From assembly GCA_002392275.1 (NCBI GenBank), contig DGGQ01000124.1, forward strand, positions 11,665 to 44,764: a stretch of DNA of 33,100 nucleotides, written 5' to 3'. Below the pieces are notes generated by a model. The model ran no database searches. It saw only the letters and a list, made by a program, of their open reading frames with translations, and was not told the origin of the DNA. Positions 15,308 to 23,122 of the stretch are shown here, piece after piece (the first letter of the stretch is position 1; each line of letters opens with the position of its first letter). The DNA comes from Treponema sp. UBA3870 (lineage in GTDB: Bacteria > Spirochaetota > Spirochaetia > Treponematales > Treponemataceae). Position numbers and translations under genes: made by a program.

Positions 15308-15949
15308 TCACCTCTGCTGTAAATCTGCAACTTCCGCTTTGAATGCGGCTAGGTTATCAACCTTGTAGTCTTCCGCAAGTTCAAGCTGCTCTTCGGCTTT
15401 TTCAAAATCCCCTTTTCTGGCATAACAGATTGCCAAATCAGCATGGACAATTCCGGCTCGTGGATTTACGGTTTCCGCTTCCTCCAAAAAATAGATGGCC
15501 TCATCAATGCGGTCGTGGGTCAGGCAGAGTGCGCCAAGACTTCCATAAGCGGCGGCGTTGTCTGGGTCCACGTCCAGAGCTTTTCGGAACATTTTTTCTG
15601 CGGTCTCGTCGTCCTGTTTGATTCTATAAATCATTCCTAGGTTCAGATAATTTTCTGCATCCTCAGAAAGTTCGAGTGCCTTTTTGCGCCATTCAATCGC
15701 ATTGTCAAAATCTTCCATTTGGGAATAGCAGTTGGCAATCATCACGTAGACCGATTCTGGCGGGAGGGAACATTCAACCGAAAGACCCATTTGGAAAAGA
15801 GAGATTGCTTTTTCAAATTCCTTGCGCTGGAATGCCGCCGCACCCTGCTGGATTTCTATGTCGCCTTTTTCCAGACAGGACGAAAAAAATAGAGAAAAAA
15901 TCAGGGCTATGCCGGCTAAAAAAAATGCTCGTGTCCGCTTGGTTTTCAT
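15308..15949 (-). CDS. TPR-containing lipoprotein
   Basis: The 213-residue protein has a signal ending in LFFSSC (lipid-bearing Cys25). At least four tetratricopeptide repeats follow, readable as AAFQRKEFEKAISLFQ, YVMIANCYSQMEDFDNAIEW, NLGMIYRIKQDDETAEKMF, SLGALCLTHDRIDEAIYFL and DLAICYARKGDFEKAEEQL. Such lipoproteins usually act as periplasm-facing protein-interaction scaffolds. No partner is apparent from neighbours. There is no Shine-Dalgarno before the ATG, and the -10 box of a strong promoter ends 6 nt upstream, so the transcript may start at the AUG. Confidence 0.88.
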   Translation of the reverse strand: MKTKRTRAFFLAGIALIFSLFFSSCLEKGDIEIQQGAAAFQRKEFEKAISLFQMGLSVECSLPPESVYVMIANCYSQMEDFDNAIEWRKKALELSEDAENYLNLGMIYRIKQDDETAEKMFRKALDVDPDNAAAYGSLGALCLTHDRIDEAIYFLEEAETVNPRAGIVHADLAICYARKGDFEKAEEQLELAEDYKVDNLAAFKAEVADLQQR

Positions 15950-15955
15950 AATTCA

Positions 15956-15984
15956 AATATAGGCTATCAATAAAAAATCGTCAA
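15956..15984 (-). promoter_or_regulatory. Promoter of the TPR lipoprotein gene (leaderless candidate)
   Basis: On the minus strand TTGACG (15979-15984), 17 nt, TATATT (15956-15961), then only 6 nt to the ATG at 15949. Normal start-site spacing would put +1 at the start codon. Confidence 0.6.
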
Positions 15985-16023
15985 TTCTGAATTTTTTAGT
16001 GATGTTCATTGAATTTTTAGAGA

Positions 16024-16731
16024 TTAAATCCGGGTGACGACTTTTTTTACAAGCTCTGCACTTAATTTTGCTGCGGACTCTTCGTTAAAGGAATAAGTGT
16101 TTTCCCCGGTGTCATCGGCCATGTCGGACATGCAGCGGATTATTAAAAACGGAATTCCGTTGATATATGCGGCATGGGCGATTGCGGCACCCTCCATTTC
16201 AACACAGGCGGGGGAACAGTTTTGGGCAATCTTTTCTTTGATTGCGCGGTCGCTTATAAACTGGTCGCCAGTAGCAATTCTTCCGGCAATCAGCTTGTGG
16301 TTCTGGGACTCTGGCAACTCGGCAAATGCTTTTTCGGTGGCTTCGACCATTTTTTTGTCGGCGGGAAAATCGGAGACTTTCATCTGCGGGATTTCTGAAA
16401 TCTTGTAGCCAAAACCTGTCGCATCCATGTCGTGATAGAGGGCATCGGTGGAGACCACAAAATCAAGAACGCGGAGACCTTTTGCCATTGCACCCGCGAT
16501 TCCCGTGTTGATGATATGGGTCGCTCCCATTTGCAGAATCAGTCTTTGTGTGCAGAGGGCTGCGTTGACTTTTCCCACGCCGGATTTTACGATAATGACT
16601 GGAATTTTGTTCAAAAGTCCCTCGACAAAGACCAGTCCACCGGCTTCCGTCGTTTTTGTGGCTTCAAGGCAGGATTTCAATAGATTCACCTCAACGTCCA
16701 TTGCGCCGATAATTCCAATTTTTTTGTTCAT
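16024..16731 (-). CDS. mtnN: 5'-methylthioadenosine/S-adenosylhomocysteine nucleosidase
   Basis: The 235-residue protein opens with KKIGIIGAMDVEVNLL, the MTAN signature with catalytic Glu14 (E12 in E. coli). It continues with VKSGVGKVNAALC, INTGIAGAM, IATGDQFI, the substrate-contacting CVEMEGAAIAH and the MSDMAD block with catalytic Asp203 (D197 in E. coli). It hydrolyses methylthioadenosine and S-adenosylhomocysteine to adenine and a ribose thioether in the cytoplasm, clearing by-products of SAM use. The ATG at 16731 is preferred because GGAG lies 8 nt upstream and the family N-terminus begins there; a TTG at 16749 would add six residues. Confidence 0.93.
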   Translation of the reverse strand: MNKKIGIIGAMDVEVNLLKSCLEATKTTEAGGLVFVEGLLNKIPVIIVKSGVGKVNAALCTQRLILQMGATHIINTGIAGAMAKGLRVLDFVVSTDALYHDMDATGFGYKISEIPQMKVSDFPADKKMVEATEKAFAELPESQNHKLIAGRIATGDQFISDRAIKEKIAQNCSPACVEMEGAAIAHAAYINGIPFLIIRCMSDMADDTGENTYSFNEESAAKLSAELVKKVVTRI

Positions 16732-16795
16732 AAATAGTACTCCGTGCAACCAAATGCGAAATTTGCAATAATTTTCAAAAAAAGATTAAAAAATT

Positions 16796-16836
16796 ACAAT
16801 ATAGATTGACATTTTTTTTCAAAAGTTCTATATTGT
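16796..16836. promoter_or_regulatory. 10-bp inverted repeat enclosing a promoter (candidate operator)
   Basis: ACAATATAGA (16796-16805) abuts the -35 box, and its exact inverse TCTATATTGT (16827-16836) covers the -10 box. The arms are 21 nt apart. The symmetry also creates a TATATT on the minus strand facing mtnN, although its -35 would be weak. A regulator site or a divergent promoter are the two obvious readings. Confidence 0.5.
16806..16834 (+). promoter_or_regulatory. Near-consensus sigma70 promoter
   Basis: TTGACA (16806-16811), a 17-nt spacer and TATATT (16829-16834). This is the best -35/-10 match I found in the window. It points at the short hairpin unit that follows, not directly at an ORF. 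Confidence 0.7.
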
Positions 16837-16840
16837 AGTC

Positions 16841-16915
16841 AGCAGCAAGAATTAACAATTCTTAATAGCCGGACCGTTGTTTTATCCTCCTTAGAGCGGT
16901 CCGGCTAATTTTTTT
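16841..16915 (+). ncRNA. Putative ~75-nt small RNA with anti-Shine-Dalgarno loop
   Basis: The unit begins about 7 nt after a near-consensus promoter. It contains a first hairpin, AAGAATT (16847-16853) with AATTCTT (16857-16863). A strong second hairpin follows: AGCCGGACCG (16867-16876) with CGGTCCGGCT (16897-16906), extendable by one T-A pair. Seven T (16909-16915) follow, as in an intrinsic terminator. The 20-nt loop carries ATCCTCCTTA, which is complementary to a strong ribosome binding site. No ORF with a ribosome binding site is inside. Small regulatory RNAs often expose C-rich loops to pair with Shine-Dalgarno sequences; that function is inference. The alternative is an attenuated leader of the TM2-domain gene, whose ATG is ~120 nt downstream. 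I recognise no known RNA family. Confidence 0.6.
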
Positions 16916-17033
16916 CCATCGGCTATTTTATCATAAAAGATTTAGTTTTTAATAGTCCCCCTTGCAATTTTGGTCTAATTCAAAGTAAAATTGGACTATA
17001 TTGGGTTTATGCCCTAAAAAAATGGAGGAAAAT

Positions 17034-17546
17034 ATGGCTTATTGTCCAAAGTGTGGAAAAGAAATCGCTGATGATTCAAACTTTTGTCCAGCATGTGGTT
17101 TTAAGATTGGGGAGGCTGTGACTCCTGCAGTTACTGTTTCGGCCCCGGCCCCGGTAGCTGAGAATAAACAGGTTGCCCTTCCCGAAAATGTGTCACCAAA
17201 AAGTAGACTCTGCGCACTGTTGCTGGGAATCTTCCTGGGTGAGATTGGGGTTCACAACTTCTATCTTGGAAGGATTGGTCGTGGAATCGCACAGCTGTTG
17301 ATGTTCATCTGTGGATTCGCAGCCTATATGTTTGGAATTTTTAAGATTTCATTTAGCGCAACATATACTGCTGCAATTTCAAAGTCAGTCAACTACTCGG
17401 AAATCTTTACTTCGATTCCATTTATTATTATCGGGGTTCTGCTGTTCTCCGCTGCTTCAATCTGGGCATTGGTTGAATGGATTTTGATTGCCTGTGGAAA
17501 GGCACGTGACAAGCAGGGTCGTCCTGTTCTTGTTTGGACCAGATAA
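17034..17546 (+). CDS. Zinc-ribbon and TM2-domain membrane protein
   Basis: The 170-residue protein starts with a zinc ribbon, Cys4-x2-Cys7 and Cys18-x2-Cys21. A Pro/Ala/Val linker to ~residue 55 follows, then a TM2 domain: KSRLCALLLGIFLGEIGVHNFYLG is its first helix and turn (H-x-F-Y-L-G motif), followed by a second membrane helix. Two further hydrophobic segments lie at ~105-140, with an inserted polar loop. TM2 proteins are small inner-membrane proteins of unknown function. Among several in-frame starts the ATG at 17034 is chosen because GGAGG sits 5 nt before it. The small-RNA-like unit lies upstream. Confidence 0.85.
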   Translation: MAYCPKCGKEIADDSNFCPACGFKIGEAVTPAVTVSAPAPVAENKQVALPENVSPKSRLCALLLGIFLGEIGVHNFYLGRIGRGIAQLLMFICGFAAYMFGIFKISFSATYTAAISKSVNYSEIFTSIPFIIIGVLLFSAASIWALVEWILIACGKARDKQGRPVLVWTR

Positions 17547-17565
17547 TCAAACGCACGCTAAAAGA

Positions 17566-17609
17566 AAGGGACTGAAAAAAGAGCTTCAAAACTCTTCAAT
17601 CGGTCCCTT
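17566..17609. terminator. Long hairpin between convergent genes
   Basis: AAGGGAC (17566-17572) pairs with GTCCCTT (17603-17609), and an inner AAGAG/CTCTT extends the stem. It lies between the TM2 gene and the convergent hydrolase gene. The T-run on either side is poor, so termination is likely but not certain. Confidence 0.5.
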
Positions 17610-17631
17610 AATCATTTATGGAAATTTAAAA

Positions 17632-18708
17632 TCAGAATTCTACAACTACGGGTTTTGTGTAATCTTCATGGAAATAATAGGTGGCGCGTCTTTTGTTTGG
17701 TTCATAAACGGTGGTCCAAACGGTGTGCTCATGCTGAAGAACAGATTTCATTGCATCGCGAACTTCTGTTTGGGACATTGTCCAATTTTTGCTGCTTCCA
17801 ATCTGCATTAAAGTATTGTAACGCTCTTCTGAATTGCCGGGTTTTTGATTTTTTGCTTTTTCCAGACACACAGAGGAAATGTAGTGATTTGTTACCGCAT
17901 GAGTTTCCGTTACATACATTTCATCGTCATACCATTCGACCACAACGGATTTTCCTGTATTATCGGCAATCGCAAAATGATAGGCAGTTCCAAGAACCGA
18001 GTGCATGTCTATGTCCCGCAGCAGCTTAAGTGCTTTATCAACACTGTCGGCATGGTCCAGCAAATATCTGACGGCAACCGTAGTTGTAACATCATGCTTT
18101 TTTGTAGCCTGGGCAGTTTTTTCGGTATTACCGGCATCAAGAATTGAAACATAAAGACCTTTTTCATTCAGTCCATCCATCGGTACAAAAACTGACATCA
18201 ATGTTACGGCTTTTTCGGAATTGTTTTCCGGCTCCCATTTTCTACCGTATTGCATAAATTCGAGACAGAAAGAACTTGTTGTAGAAATTGATTCAAAGCC
18301 TTTGGTGGGTTTTGAATGAAGCAGAAGGATTCCAGTGTCGTTAAGCCAGTCAAAGTTACGGCCATAAATTTGCCCGCCGGCAGAATCTTTGTTTGCAGCA
18401 ACAAGCGAGGAACATGCAAAATCATCGGGAAGGGAAATTTTTAATTTGGAACTGATTTCAGCATAAGTTTTCCAGTTTGGGATATCGCTTTCAAGATATT
18501 TTCGGAGAGCCGTTTCATCTTTTACATCCGCATTGATAAGTGCATCAAGAAGATAGTCGCCAAAATATTCAAGGGAATAAGCTCTGTCTCCAATTTTTTT
18601 TAGCGAAGAAACAGCATTGAGGCCCGGCTCCGTTGGCGGAGTTTTGTTGCATGAAAAGCACAGGAGCATGACCGAAATTAAAGAGAATGCTTTTAATATC
18701 TTTTTCAT
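17632..18708 (-). CDS. Linear amide C-N hydrolase (choloylglycine/penicillin-acylase-like) lipoprotein
   Basis: The 358-residue protein has a lipoprotein signal ending LLCFSC (Cys20). The catalytic domain shows the Ntn-hydrolase pattern of the C45/C59 group: FACSSLVAANKDSAGG with the probable nucleophile Cys99, and GRNFDW shortly after. A MSVFVPMDGLNEKGL strand region, a FAIADNTGKSVVVEWYD block and a late TVWTTVYEPNKRRATYYF strand also fit. Known relatives hydrolyse penicillin V, bile salts or N-acyl amides; the substrate here is unknown. Because Cys99 is internal, activation would need cleavage in front of it or a variant mechanism. GAGGTG precedes the ATG. It is the third gene of the operon begun at 22984, 20 nt after the 947-residue lipoprotein. 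Confidence 0.78.
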   Translation of the reverse strand: MKKILKAFSLISVMLLCFSCNKTPPTEPGLNAVSSLKKIGDRAYSLEYFGDYLLDALINADVKDETALRKYLESDIPNWKTYAEISSKLKISLPDDFACSSLVAANKDSAGGQIYGRNFDWLNDTGILLLHSKPTKGFESISTTSSFCLEFMQYGRKWEPENNSEKAVTLMSVFVPMDGLNEKGLYVSILDAGNTEKTAQATKKHDVTTTVAVRYLLDHADSVDKALKLLRDIDMHSVLGTAYHFAIADNTGKSVVVEWYDDEMYVTETHAVTNHYISSVCLEKAKNQKPGNSEERYNTLMQIGSSKNWTMSQTEVRDAMKSVLQHEHTVWTTVYEPNKRRATYYFHEDYTKPVVVEF

Positions 18709-18728
18709 TTTTCACCTCTGTGTTTAAG

Positions 18729-21572
18729 TTAGAAAGTTATGTTGTTCGTTAAGGACCCTGCTGTGTTTTCTATATAAGTGTCACCAGAAAGATGACATGC
18801 TGTTACGATTTTAAATTGCCAGGTTGTATTGGATGCGAAACCTCCGTACAAAAGTGAATATGTTGCAGTGCTCTCATAAATCCCCATACGCTCCCAAACG
18901 GAACTGCCGTTTTGTCTTTTATAAATAACGAAATTTGTGTAGCTTCCACTTGGTCTGGTCCATGTAAATTTTATGGAATTTCCGCTTTTGCTATAGTTGA
19001 AATTGGCCGCACCAACAGTTGCCGTCGGCCTTGTGCATACTGTTATTGTTGTATCAGTACTTTCGATTTTTGTTCCGTCGTTTTTCACAGAATCCTTTAC
19101 ATAGCTTCTGACGCAGAATGAATATTTGTGTCCCGCCGTAAGGCCTGTTGCATTGTATGCTGATGTGGTTGCACCAACGTAACTACATAGGGTCCAGGTT
19201 GAGCTTCCATTGGTGAGGTCCTTTTTGTAGATATTATAACCGTTTTTATTTCCAGATGTTGGTTTTGTCCATGAGAGACTTACGCTTGTTCCGCTATTTA
19301 CCGTTGCAGTTAGATTCGTTACAGAATTCGGTTTTGTGTAGCAATATTTAATTGAATTTGTTTCATCATATTCGCCATAGTTGTCATCGTAATATGTGTT
19401 GGTGGATTTCCCCGATATTATGTCGCCGGGGTTTGGACGACTGTCTACAAAAGAGACTGCATAGACATAATAGCATGTTCCGGGGACAAGGTTCCCAGAA
19501 TGTAAAACATTTGCATATTTTCTTTGGCTGCCATTAAATGTGTGTCCAACATTCCACCAGTCATCATAAGTCGCATACTGAATATTGTTGCAGTCTGATG
19601 TATAGAAAATCATTATTCCAGCACCATTACCACTTGTCGGGAAAGTTGATGGATATTCCCAGCACAAATCAAGCTTTGTGGTTGGGGAAGTGGAATTCGG
19701 TGTGAGCGATGTTATTTTTGTATAATCCGGTCTTGTGTATTCGGAGACTATAGAAGAGACAGTGCGATACCCATAAATATCGTAGTAATCTATCTGGACA
19801 TCGTATTTTTTACCCTTATTAAGCGTAATTTTTTGAATTTCGGTACTGGAGAATGAACTGCTTTTCATCAATTTTGTGCCGGTCCATGAGCTAGTTCCAG
19901 TCTGTCTGTAATAAATCCATGCATAGTTGAAATCTGCTGTTGGTTTGAATGAAACTTCTAGTTCGCCAGGTTTGGAGCTTTTCAATGTGGGGGCAGTAAT
20001 TGCGGGGCCTTCGTTGTCGATAATCACATAGCGTTTCAGTCTTGTGGCTTCCTGTTCTAGTGTTGATATGCCTGTGATTGTAAAATTGTTATAGTCATTT
20101 CCATTGATGTCCTTCACTGAGATTTCCAGTTCATAAAGTCCCTGTCCATTTATGATTGTGGGGAAAAGACGTGCCAAATCAATAGTCATCGGCTCGGTTT
20201 CAGTTCCGTAGAGTTTGGAGCTTTCAATCATGCTGGTAAAATCAATGGACACGGTTTTCTTTTGGTTATAAAACAATGCGTTAATTATGGCATCATATTT
20301 TTCAGAGGAAATTTTTCTCAAACTGATTTGGAAATAATCGAGCATACCGCTTTCCAAATCGGAGGCTTTAATATAGAGTTTGATTTTTTTGTCGCCAAGA
20401 TGCGAATAGTTTTGTATGGAATCATAACTCAGTTGTTGAAAATCAATAGAGCGCGAAGGTTTTAATGCAGTACCGCTTGAATCGGTCAGAGTGAACTCAA
20501 CATCCGGATTGGTTGTGTCGGTCTGGGAATTGAGATAGTAGTTGAATTTTTTGTTTGCCGCAAGGGTTATTGGTTTTTCAAATCCATCTTCCGTGTACTT
20601 TGTGTAAATCCCCATGCCAATTGTGGTCAAAATCTGAGAGCTTGCAGCCGGTGTGAGCGTTCCACTTTCCGCAGGAACAACCAGAATGTCGTCGCGTTCG
20701 AAATATGGTGCGCGGTAGTGTGACAGCATGTTTTGCTTGTTCCGGTCCGTCACCTGTATGTTTTTATAGAAGGTTTTGTAGATTTTTTCTCCATCGTCAT
20801 TATCAAAACAGGCAATGTATCCGTAGACTCTGTTTTCCGGTGTGATTGAATCAATGGACTCTGGCTCGGCTGCGTCATAGAAAATATAGAGTTTGTCGAA
20901 AATGCCTGTGGAGTTTAGTTCTTCGGCGGTCACTTTTTCTGCGTCTGAAAGTTCCGGGTCCTTTTTATGGAAAACAACGGCATAATCTTCCGGCACAATT
21001 CCAGCGGACTTTAGTTCTTTCCTAAGTTCCTCGCTATCATAATAGATTGAGTTTTCGCAAATGTCCCTGTCGAACATGATTGTGATTCTTGAGTCGCGCA
21101 GGATTCCTGTTTTTTCGTAATAGGGGAATGTGGAAAGAATCTGCGGGCGTGAAACACAGTATGGCTGAATCAAAAGACCGGAGACTTCTTTTTTTAGAGA
21201 AAATGTGGTTTCCCTTTCGTAGCGGTTTTCAATCGAAATGATTTCATCGGCTTCGTCGGTGGTGTACGGAATCCATTTGCCATTTGAATCCTGATGCAGA
21301 ACCTGCCACTTTATAAACTCATAGTCGTTGAATGGCTTGCAGATTGTGGAAAATTTTTCTCCAACCTTTTTGACAAGATTTCCGCTTGGTATTGTCTCGG
21401 AGGATTCGCTGAAGATTTTCAAATCAAATGTCGGTGCGTTCGCAAAATTTATTGCATCCTCAATATCCTTTCGTGCCGTTGCTCCGCTGAAAAAGTTCTC
21501 GCATGACGGAAGCATGAATATTGCAGAAAGCATGGAAACAAGTTTTAGTGTAAAGGCAAATCTTTTTTTCAT
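18729..21572 (-). CDS. Large surface lipoprotein with Ig-like and fibronectin III-like domains
   Basis: The 947-residue protein has a lipoprotein signal ending in MLPSC (Cys24). Residues ~25-330 match the paralogue encoded just upstream. Shared elements are an FIKWQ block, a PQILSTFPYY strand leading into ITIMFDRDICENSIYYDSEEL (a bacterial Ig-like/SbsA pattern) and SIDSITPENRVYGYI. The middle is unassigned. From ~residue 535 four Fn3-like modules follow, marked by strands such as ELEVSFKPTADFNYAWIYYR, SVSLSWTKPTSGNKNGYNIY and SIKFTWTRPSGSYTNFVIYK. The likely role is a surface adhesin or glycan-binding scaffold. Its ATG is 2 nt after the upstream stop, and the ribosome binding site GGAGG lies inside the upstream gene's end, so translation is coupled. 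Confidence 0.75.
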   Translation of the reverse strand: MKKRFAFTLKLVSMLSAIFMLPSCENFFSGATARKDIEDAINFANAPTFDLKIFSESSETIPSGNLVKKVGEKFSTICKPFNDYEFIKWQVLHQDSNGKWIPYTTDEADEIISIENRYERETTFSLKKEVSGLLIQPYCVSRPQILSTFPYYEKTGILRDSRITIMFDRDICENSIYYDSEELRKELKSAGIVPEDYAVVFHKKDPELSDAEKVTAEELNSTGIFDKLYIFYDAAEPESIDSITPENRVYGYIACFDNDDGEKIYKTFYKNIQVTDRNKQNMLSHYRAPYFERDDILVVPAESGTLTPAASSQILTTIGMGIYTKYTEDGFEKPITLAANKKFNYYLNSQTDTTNPDVEFTLTDSSGTALKPSRSIDFQQLSYDSIQNYSHLGDKKIKLYIKASDLESGMLDYFQISLRKISSEKYDAIINALFYNQKKTVSIDFTSMIESSKLYGTETEPMTIDLARLFPTIINGQGLYELEISVKDINGNDYNNFTITGISTLEQEATRLKRYVIIDNEGPAITAPTLKSSKPGELEVSFKPTADFNYAWIYYRQTGTSSWTGTKLMKSSSFSSTEIQKITLNKGKKYDVQIDYYDIYGYRTVSSIVSEYTRPDYTKITSLTPNSTSPTTKLDLCWEYPSTFPTSGNGAGIMIFYTSDCNNIQYATYDDWWNVGHTFNGSQRKYANVLHSGNLVPGTCYYVYAVSFVDSRPNPGDIISGKSTNTYYDDNYGEYDETNSIKYCYTKPNSVTNLTATVNSGTSVSLSWTKPTSGNKNGYNIYKKDLTNGSSTWTLCSYVGATTSAYNATGLTAGHKYSFCVRSYVKDSVKNDGTKIESTDTTITVCTRPTATVGAANFNYSKSGNSIKFTWTRPSGSYTNFVIYKRQNGSSVWERMGIYESTATYSLLYGGFASNTTWQFKIVTACHLSGDTYIENTAGSLTNNITF

Positions 21573-21574
21573 GG

Positions 21575-22984
21575 TCAGCCTCCGATATTAATTTTTATAA
21601 ATTGCTTTGAAACATTGTTCGCGCAGTCGGATAAACAGAAAGCGAGCATGTATGTTCCCGGTTCGCAGTCGGAAAAATCAAAAACACGGAAACTGTTCTC
21701 GTCATCTCCCAAAGTGCTTTTGCTGTAATAGTATTCAAAATTTCCTTCGTAGGCGCTGACAGTTTTTTTCACGTTTTGCATACCCAAGTAATAGTAAAGC
21801 CGGCTGTATTTTACTTCCCGAGTCTCTGGATTCAGAAGCTCTATTTTAAAATATTGCTCAACCCCGGAGCCGGCACGTGTTGGGATAAATTCAATCGTGT
21901 ATGCACCGGTTTTGAGTGTTACTTCTCTTGATTCTTCGGCAGGTTCTGTTACGGAGCCTTTTGCCCAAATTTTTTTCTCCGGTAGATTTAACGCGGATTC
22001 TGAATTTGCAATTTCCCAATTGTACCTGGGAGATGCATTGCTGGAGCTGGATGCGGAATTTTTTACACCAAGATTTGATGCGCCTGGTGTTTTTTCGTCC
22101 ATGTGTGAGTTGACCACATAGCCCCACTTGAACTCTGTGTCCATGACGATTTTTGAGCCGTTTGATACATAATAGAAGTTTTTGATTGAGACCGTTATGG
22201 TTGAATTGTCCATCGGTGGATTTTCTTTATCCACCGGGATAAGCAGAGTGTCGGGGGCAATGAAAAATGGAGCCTTGAAATGTGCCAAAAGATTTTCGCC
22301 CGTCCGCTTGTAGATTATTGAAATGTTTTTGAAGTGCCTCTCTCCGTCGTCTCCAATATATCCGTAGACCCTGTTTTCCTTGGTGATTGAGTCTATTGAA
22401 TCAGGATTCCGAAGAGCGTCGTGCAGGATTTTGTCCAGACCCACGCCAAGACTTTTCAGTTCCTCTCCAGTGTAGTAGATGCTTCCATCGTCCATATTGC
22501 TGTCAAAAATGATTTTGATTGTCGTGTTGATAAAATCTCCGCTCGGCTTGTAGAACGGAATGTTTGTGAGGACGGTCGGTTTTTCTGCGACAAGTGGTTT
22601 TATCAATAAATCCTTTGCCCATCTTTTGATTTTGAAACTTGTGTCCGTAAGGTTCGGATTTTCAAAATCAATGATTTCCGCAGCATCTTTGTCCGTGTAG
22701 GCATTTCCATTTTCCCTGTTGATTATCTGCCACTTGATGAACTGTAGTCCAGTATATGGAACAAAAGAAACAGGTATCCTGTCTGTGGCTTTTTGGATTA
22801 AATCGCCGCTTGGACTTGTGATGCCGTCATCCGACATGATTCTGATGGTCATTGAGGGGGAATTTTCGTATTCGATTTTTGCTTCGATTTCCTGTTTTAA
22901 AATGGATGAGCTGAAAAAACTACCACAGGATGTTGCCAAAAGCGAAAGAGAGGATATCAAGATTAAAGGGAGCAATTTATTCAT
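21575..22984 (-). CDS. Ig-like-domain lipoprotein, paralogue of the downstream 947-residue protein
   Basis: The 469-residue protein has a lipoprotein signal ending LLATSC (Cys20), then the N-terminal unit shared with the downstream gene. Shared elements are SGDLIQKATDRIPVSFVPYT, LQFIKWQ, TVLTNIPFYKPSG, the Ig-like IKIIFDSNMDDGSIYYTGEEL, PDSIDSITKENRVYGYIGDDGE, and an HFKAPFF block. It lacks the Fn3 modules and ends with a different C-terminal domain. I set the start at 22984, where GGAGG lies just upstream and the signal peptide begins. A longer reading to 23110 would add 42 residues crossing the promoter. It is the first gene of a three-lipoprotein operon. Confidence 0.75.
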   Translation of the reverse strand: MNKLLPLILISSLSLLATSCGSFFSSSILKQEIEAKIEYENSPSMTIRIMSDDGITSPSGDLIQKATDRIPVSFVPYTGLQFIKWQIINRENGNAYTDKDAAEIIDFENPNLTDTSFKIKRWAKDLLIKPLVAEKPTVLTNIPFYKPSGDFINTTIKIIFDSNMDDGSIYYTGEELKSLGVGLDKILHDALRNPDSIDSITKENRVYGYIGDDGERHFKNISIIYKRTGENLLAHFKAPFFIAPDTLLIPVDKENPPMDNSTITVSIKNFYYVSNGSKIVMDTEFKWGYVVNSHMDEKTPGASNLGVKNSASSSSNASPRYNWEIANSESALNLPEKKIWAKGSVTEPAEESREVTLKTGAYTIEFIPTRAGSGVEQYFKIELLNPETREVKYSRLYYYLGMQNVKKTVSAYEGNFEYYYSKSTLGDDENSFRVFDFSDCEPGTYMLAFCLSDCANNVSKQFIKINIGG

Positions 22985-23018
22985 AAAAAGCCTCCTGAAA
23001 CTTTCATCGGCTGAAAAA

Positions 23019-23047
23019 ATTATCTCATAAATACTTTTGTAAAGCAA
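23019..23047 (-). promoter_or_regulatory. Promoter of the three-lipoprotein operon
   Basis: On the minus strand TTGCTT (23042-23047), 17 nt, GATAAT (23019-23024). The start would be near 23012, leaving a ~28-nt leader with GGAGG. Confidence 0.5.
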
Positions 23048-23056
23048 GACTCCATC

Positions 23057-23101
23057 AAAAAAATAAGAACCGCATATTTGTAAAACAAACACACGGTCCT
23101 T
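23057..23101 (-). terminator. Terminator of pheT
   Basis: Read on the minus strand, AAGGACCG (23094-23101) pairs with CGGTTCTT (23065-23072) with one G-U pair; the inner part adds TTTGT/ACAAA. A run of seven T follows (23057-23063). It separates pheT from the lipoprotein operon. Confidence 0.7.
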
Positions 23102-23122
23102 TTGTTTCAATTGAATCTGGGC

